A DNA stretch of 64,000 bases from Chondrus crispus. Its lineage: Eukaryota; Rhodophyta; Florideophyceae; Gigartinales; Gigartinaceae. A program made the translations under genes and the position numbers. The notes below the pieces were generated by a model. It was not told where the DNA came from. It searched no databases and saw only the letters and a program-made list of their open reading frames with translations. The stretch covers positions 172,039 to 236,038 of the forward strand of contig NW_005178984.1 in assembly GCF_000350225.1 (NCBI RefSeq), read 5' to 3'. Shown in pieces: positions 60,808 to 64,000 of this stretch. How positions within the stretch are numbered: position 1 is the first letter of the stretch; each line of letters starts with the position of its first letter.

Positions 60808-63042
60808 ATGCCTTCATCACGTCTTAATGTCGGAGATATTGTGTTATTTACAGCAATCCCCGAAGTACAGATGTCACTAGGTGTGCAAGGGAGGTATGCC
60901 AGAGTTGGACAAGTTTGGTGTTCGACTGAAGATGGGAACGACATACTTGAAGTGAAGGGATGGTTCGGGACTAGAGCTAGCCTTGAGCAAATCAAAATTT
61001 TACACGTAATCTGGAGAAAGGGAAGAAGTAAGCTTGGAGTGCAGGGAAGGACTATTGAAGGAATTGAAAAGAATGGATTGTGTCTAGCAAGCGGTGTGCG
61101 CATATCAAATCATACATTCATGGAGGATGGAGCTGTGACGTTGAATCGCGTGGCGTCACGTCTGTTCTCAGGAAGAGCCACTGCGCCATCCGTCCTCTTC
61201 GCCGCTGCTATAGTGCTGAACTGCGACGCCAGAGTGACCCAAGTCGATCCAAATCCGTATCTGAACCCGTATGAAATGTTTTAAAAGGCTAACGAGGCGT
61301 TGAATGCAGACAGCGCCACTACCCCTACGCAACCGGCTGTGGCGTGGTATACCTTGGCGCAATCGGTATACTCTGGGGATATAGAGATATTCAGTTCGAA
61401 TGTAGCGTATGACACGTATATGGAGACCATCACATGCCTCCAGAACTGCAGCTTCAGCCCGCATGATGCCCGCGGCATGATAACATACGATTCAGATTTG
61501 TTGAGTACCTTGGAAGCAACGAAACGTTTTCAGGAGGTAGATCGCAAGAGGCTGAGTATGTCTTTGATGAACTTGGATATAACTCCGCAGTTTGCCGCAA
61601 GCATTTGCAAGGAGCTGGGGATCCGGGATACGTTTGACGAAAAAGTACTCATGGCGGGGGCGTTGTGCCTAGAAAGTGAAGCCAGTACGCAACAAGTCGA
61701 GTACGCCGAAACCATGTTTTTTGAAGAGGATGGGAGAGCAGACGAAGACGCGGAATGGCGACATACATTCAGTCACCACATGGCGTACTCTATCCACCAT
61801 GCGGACAGAAACGACAGAAACGTCGCCGTATCGATTGGGAAATTTGAAAGGGAGGGAGAAAGCGTAGGCAGGAGGCACGCAGATTGTGAACAAGATTATG
61901 TGTTTGTGCATATATCAGACGTAACGAGATACATCGGTCATGACCTGAACAGTCTTCTGCTGAGCGGAGCGATGGAGAGAGGGCGGACGCACTTCTTGCC
62001 AACGGGAAACATGACGATGCTCCCAAAAGCTATTGCGAGAATGGCGAGTCTGGCAGGGTGGCGGGGAAGCTGCACCCTCACGGTACGTTTCCCAATTTCG
62101 AATGGCATGATCAACGATTCGGATTATCACATATGCTTATCTCGCATCTCAAAGCCGAAGATACTGTCGTACGTGGAGGCTGAAGAGCAGATACAATCAG
62201 AGGAGATGAACGATTTGAAGCGTATCTATAACCTGGTGAACCAAACATTTCCTCAGGCCGTGGAAGAAGAAGAATACGTTGACTATCACGAGTTGAACGT
62301 TGATGCACAAGAACACATGGGGATATCTGTGTCGCCTCGGGTGCGCACCAAAAGGGCGTCCGTACTGATTTCGTCGATGGAAAAGGCGGCAAACATCGCC
62401 TGCGCTAGGTACGCCGAAGACAGAGGCGTGCCCATGTCCTTTTTGAACCAAATGGCACCCGATGACGTGAATAGTGTTCCAAGTTTTGTGTTCTGTGCAG
62501 AGATCCTCCCTCACCACGTCCAGGATGAAGAAGCCTGTGCTTTGATTACCTCTCCAGTCCATCGTGGGCCAGATCTGATCAACCACATACAGCTGAAAGC
62601 ACAGCTACGGAAGGATGCACAGCGACGAACACGCAGATATCTTACAAGAGAGAAAATCATGGAGGAGATTGAGAACAACAACTTCACCCTCAAATACCAC
62701 CGTGGCATACAGATGGAAGACAGAATCACGCAGTATTATACGCACAAGTTTCTGAAGGGCCAAACTCAAAAGACGCTAGTGGGGACGATGTTGGGGTACC
62801 CCTCGGACGTAACAGATTTGAACCCAGACACAACGCGCATCAACGATATGCAGGCATCTGGATGCCGTTCCTTCCAGAAATGCCTCGTGCAATTAGATAG
62901 CAGTGGAATTCGCATTTTCGTGATGCTTCCGTGTGGAATCGCAGCAGGATCGAAACTGAATCTGTCGTTGTCCTGGATTTGCCCAGACAGTATGCGTCAT
63001 GACGCATTTGCTACACAAATGGCAATGGATGTTACCGGATAA
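60808..63042 (+). pseudogene. RNB (RNase II/R family) domain protein with one in-frame TAA
   Basis: ATG 60808 opens 158 codons to a TAA at 61282-61284; the same frame then runs open to 63042 (about 745 codons in all). The first part contains LNVGDIVLFTAIPE and a YARVGQVW strand pattern that recalls a BAH-like or other small beta domain (weak). The second part contains RNB signatures: VFVHISDVTRYI, ERGRTHFLP, MLPKAIA, and TSPVHRGPDLINHIQLKA near the end. In catalytic RNB enzymes an Asp-rich loop precedes the VHISDV strand; here it reads HHADRNDRNVAVSI and lacks the usual Asp cluster, so exonuclease activity is doubtful. The TAA may be a nonsense mutation, a readthrough site, or the boundary of two genes (the downstream frame then has no early ATG). 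It may be an active gene despite my pseudogene label. Confidence 0.65.
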
Positions 63043-63469
63043 CCACGCGATGCAAGCCGAGGCCCAGTCTTTGGGCAGAAGTGGAAAAGTAAAATACGCA
63101 CAGGGTAGAACCAGGTTTTCACAGATAATTAGGAGATATTCCCTTTTATAATATAGAGTAAGGCATATTCCCTATACCCAAACGACATTACAAATTACGA
63201 TGAAGTACTGTGGGAATGGAAAAAGCAATTAGCACATCACCAAGTACTAAAGAATATTACAATTAGCAGCAATAGTCCTGTTACGCAAAAGTAATACTAA
63301 TTCACCCCGAGCCCCATTTTTATAAAAAGAAACATTTGGAAAACATTAGTGTAATTTGAAATATTCAAATGGAATTTGCAATTTTTTAAATTAATGTAAT
63401 TTCAAACAAATGCGATTAGCAGAAAAGTGGGAAGAGGACGTATATACTATAGATTAGGGCATTAGGTGC
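63043..63469. other. AT-rich intergenic sequence
   Basis: No gene seen. It contains CATATTCCCTATACCC near 63163, which resembles sequence at 41612. Confidence 0.4.
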
Positions 63470-64000
63470 TTAGAGGTGGTTAGGAGGGTTAGGAGGGTTA
63501 GGGGTGGTGAGGAGTGGTTAGGAGATTAGGAGGGTTAGTAGCTTAGGTGCTTAGGTGCTTGGGTGGATTAGGGGGTTATGTGATTATGTGCTTATGTGCT
63601 TAGGTGATTAGGTGATTATGTGATTATGTGCTGAGGAGATTACGTGCTTACGTTCTTACGTGATTACGTGATTACGTGATTATGTGATTACGTGATTATG
63701 TGATTACGTGCTTACGTGATTACGTGCTTACATGCTTAGGTGCTGAAGTGCTTACGTGCTTACGTGCTTAGGTAGGGATGATGTACTTAGGTTTACTTTT
63801 GTGTACTTATGGACTTAGGATGCTTCGGTACTTAGGTAAGGGGGTGGGCTTAGGCTGGTAGGCTTAGGTTGGGAGGTGGGCTTAGGTTATGGTTGTGGGC
63901 TGAGGGTTGTGGGCTTAGGTTGGGAAGTGGGCTTAGGTTGTTGTTGCTGGGCTTAGGCTGGTGGGCTTAGGTTGTACGAATGGGCTTAGGCTACGGGGAT
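63470..64000 (+). repeat. Degenerate telomere-like repeat block
   Basis: It starts with TTAGGAGGG-like units (63480-63540), passes into 8-bp units of the type TTAGGTGC, TTATGTGA and TTACGTGA (63530-63780), and ends in longer units with GGGCTTAGGTTG (63840-64000). The G-rich strand is the plus strand, as at the right-hand end of a chromosome, but the block is too degenerate to be a functional telomere. Confidence 0.75.

Noticed and set aside
61269..61309. 41-bp intron (GTATGA ... GCTAAC ... GCAG) removing the TAA in the RNB gene
   Set aside because: Removing 41 bp does not restore the downstream frame, and other GT sites nearby do not either.

Overview
The window is eukaryotic nuclear DNA. 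It holds chromodomain Ty3/Gypsy LTR retrotransposons, pogo-type DDE transposons, a SET domain, and degenerate TTAGGGG-like repeats. Genes are long and apparently intron-free. I cannot name the species; an intron-poor fungus or alga fits, and the helicase architecture recalls fungal telomere-linked helicases. The lack of visible introns and the telomere-like repeats suggest a gene-poor, transposon-rich subtelomeric or accessory region.

Positions 1-36825 consist of three copies of one large LTR retrotransposon family. In gag-pol orientation the layout is 5' LTR, repeat-rich leader, gag, pol (protease, RT, RNase H, integrase, chromodomain), about 4 kb with decayed sense coding, an ANTISENSE ORF of about 640 codons (here ORF X), polypurine tract, 3' LTR. 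Element 1 (3642-18923, gag-pol on minus) is complete, about 15.3 kb, with a GCAAC target duplication, and is nested in element 3. Element 3 (from before position 1 to 25103, gag-pol on plus) has an intact visible pol and the only intact ORF X. Element 2 (to 36825, plus) lies in tandem with element 3, sharing the LTR at 24165-25103, and has lost the first part of gag.

Positions 36826-44222 form a graveyard of DNA transposons and simple repeats: an internally deleted pogo-like transposase, a second pogo/Tigger-like transposase with one frame break, small inverted repeats, a 30-bp tandem repeat, an interstitial telomere-like tract, a cluster of inverted repeats around ACGATACGTTTT, and a 26-27 bp minisatellite.

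Positions 44223-63042 carry the most unusual content: (i) a protein of about 1900 aa with C2H2 fingers, a tyrosine-recombinase-like block and a RecQ-type helicase; (ii) a beta-class DNA adenine methyltransferase (DPPYN motif) fused to a SET domain; (iii) divergently transcribed, a ParB-like domain fused to a 2-oxoglutarate/Fe(II) dioxygenase-like domain; (iv) an RNB (RNase II/R family) protein with a degenerate active site and an in-frame stop. The intergenic DNA between (ii) and (iii) contains three 22-bp perfect palindromes spaced at exactly 64 bp. I infer a possible chromatin/DNA-modification cassette, possibly mobile or telomere-associated. The enzymatic roles come from motifs only.

The last 0.5 kb (63470-64000) is degenerate telomere-like repeat, in the same orientation as the interstitial tract at 42.7 kb.
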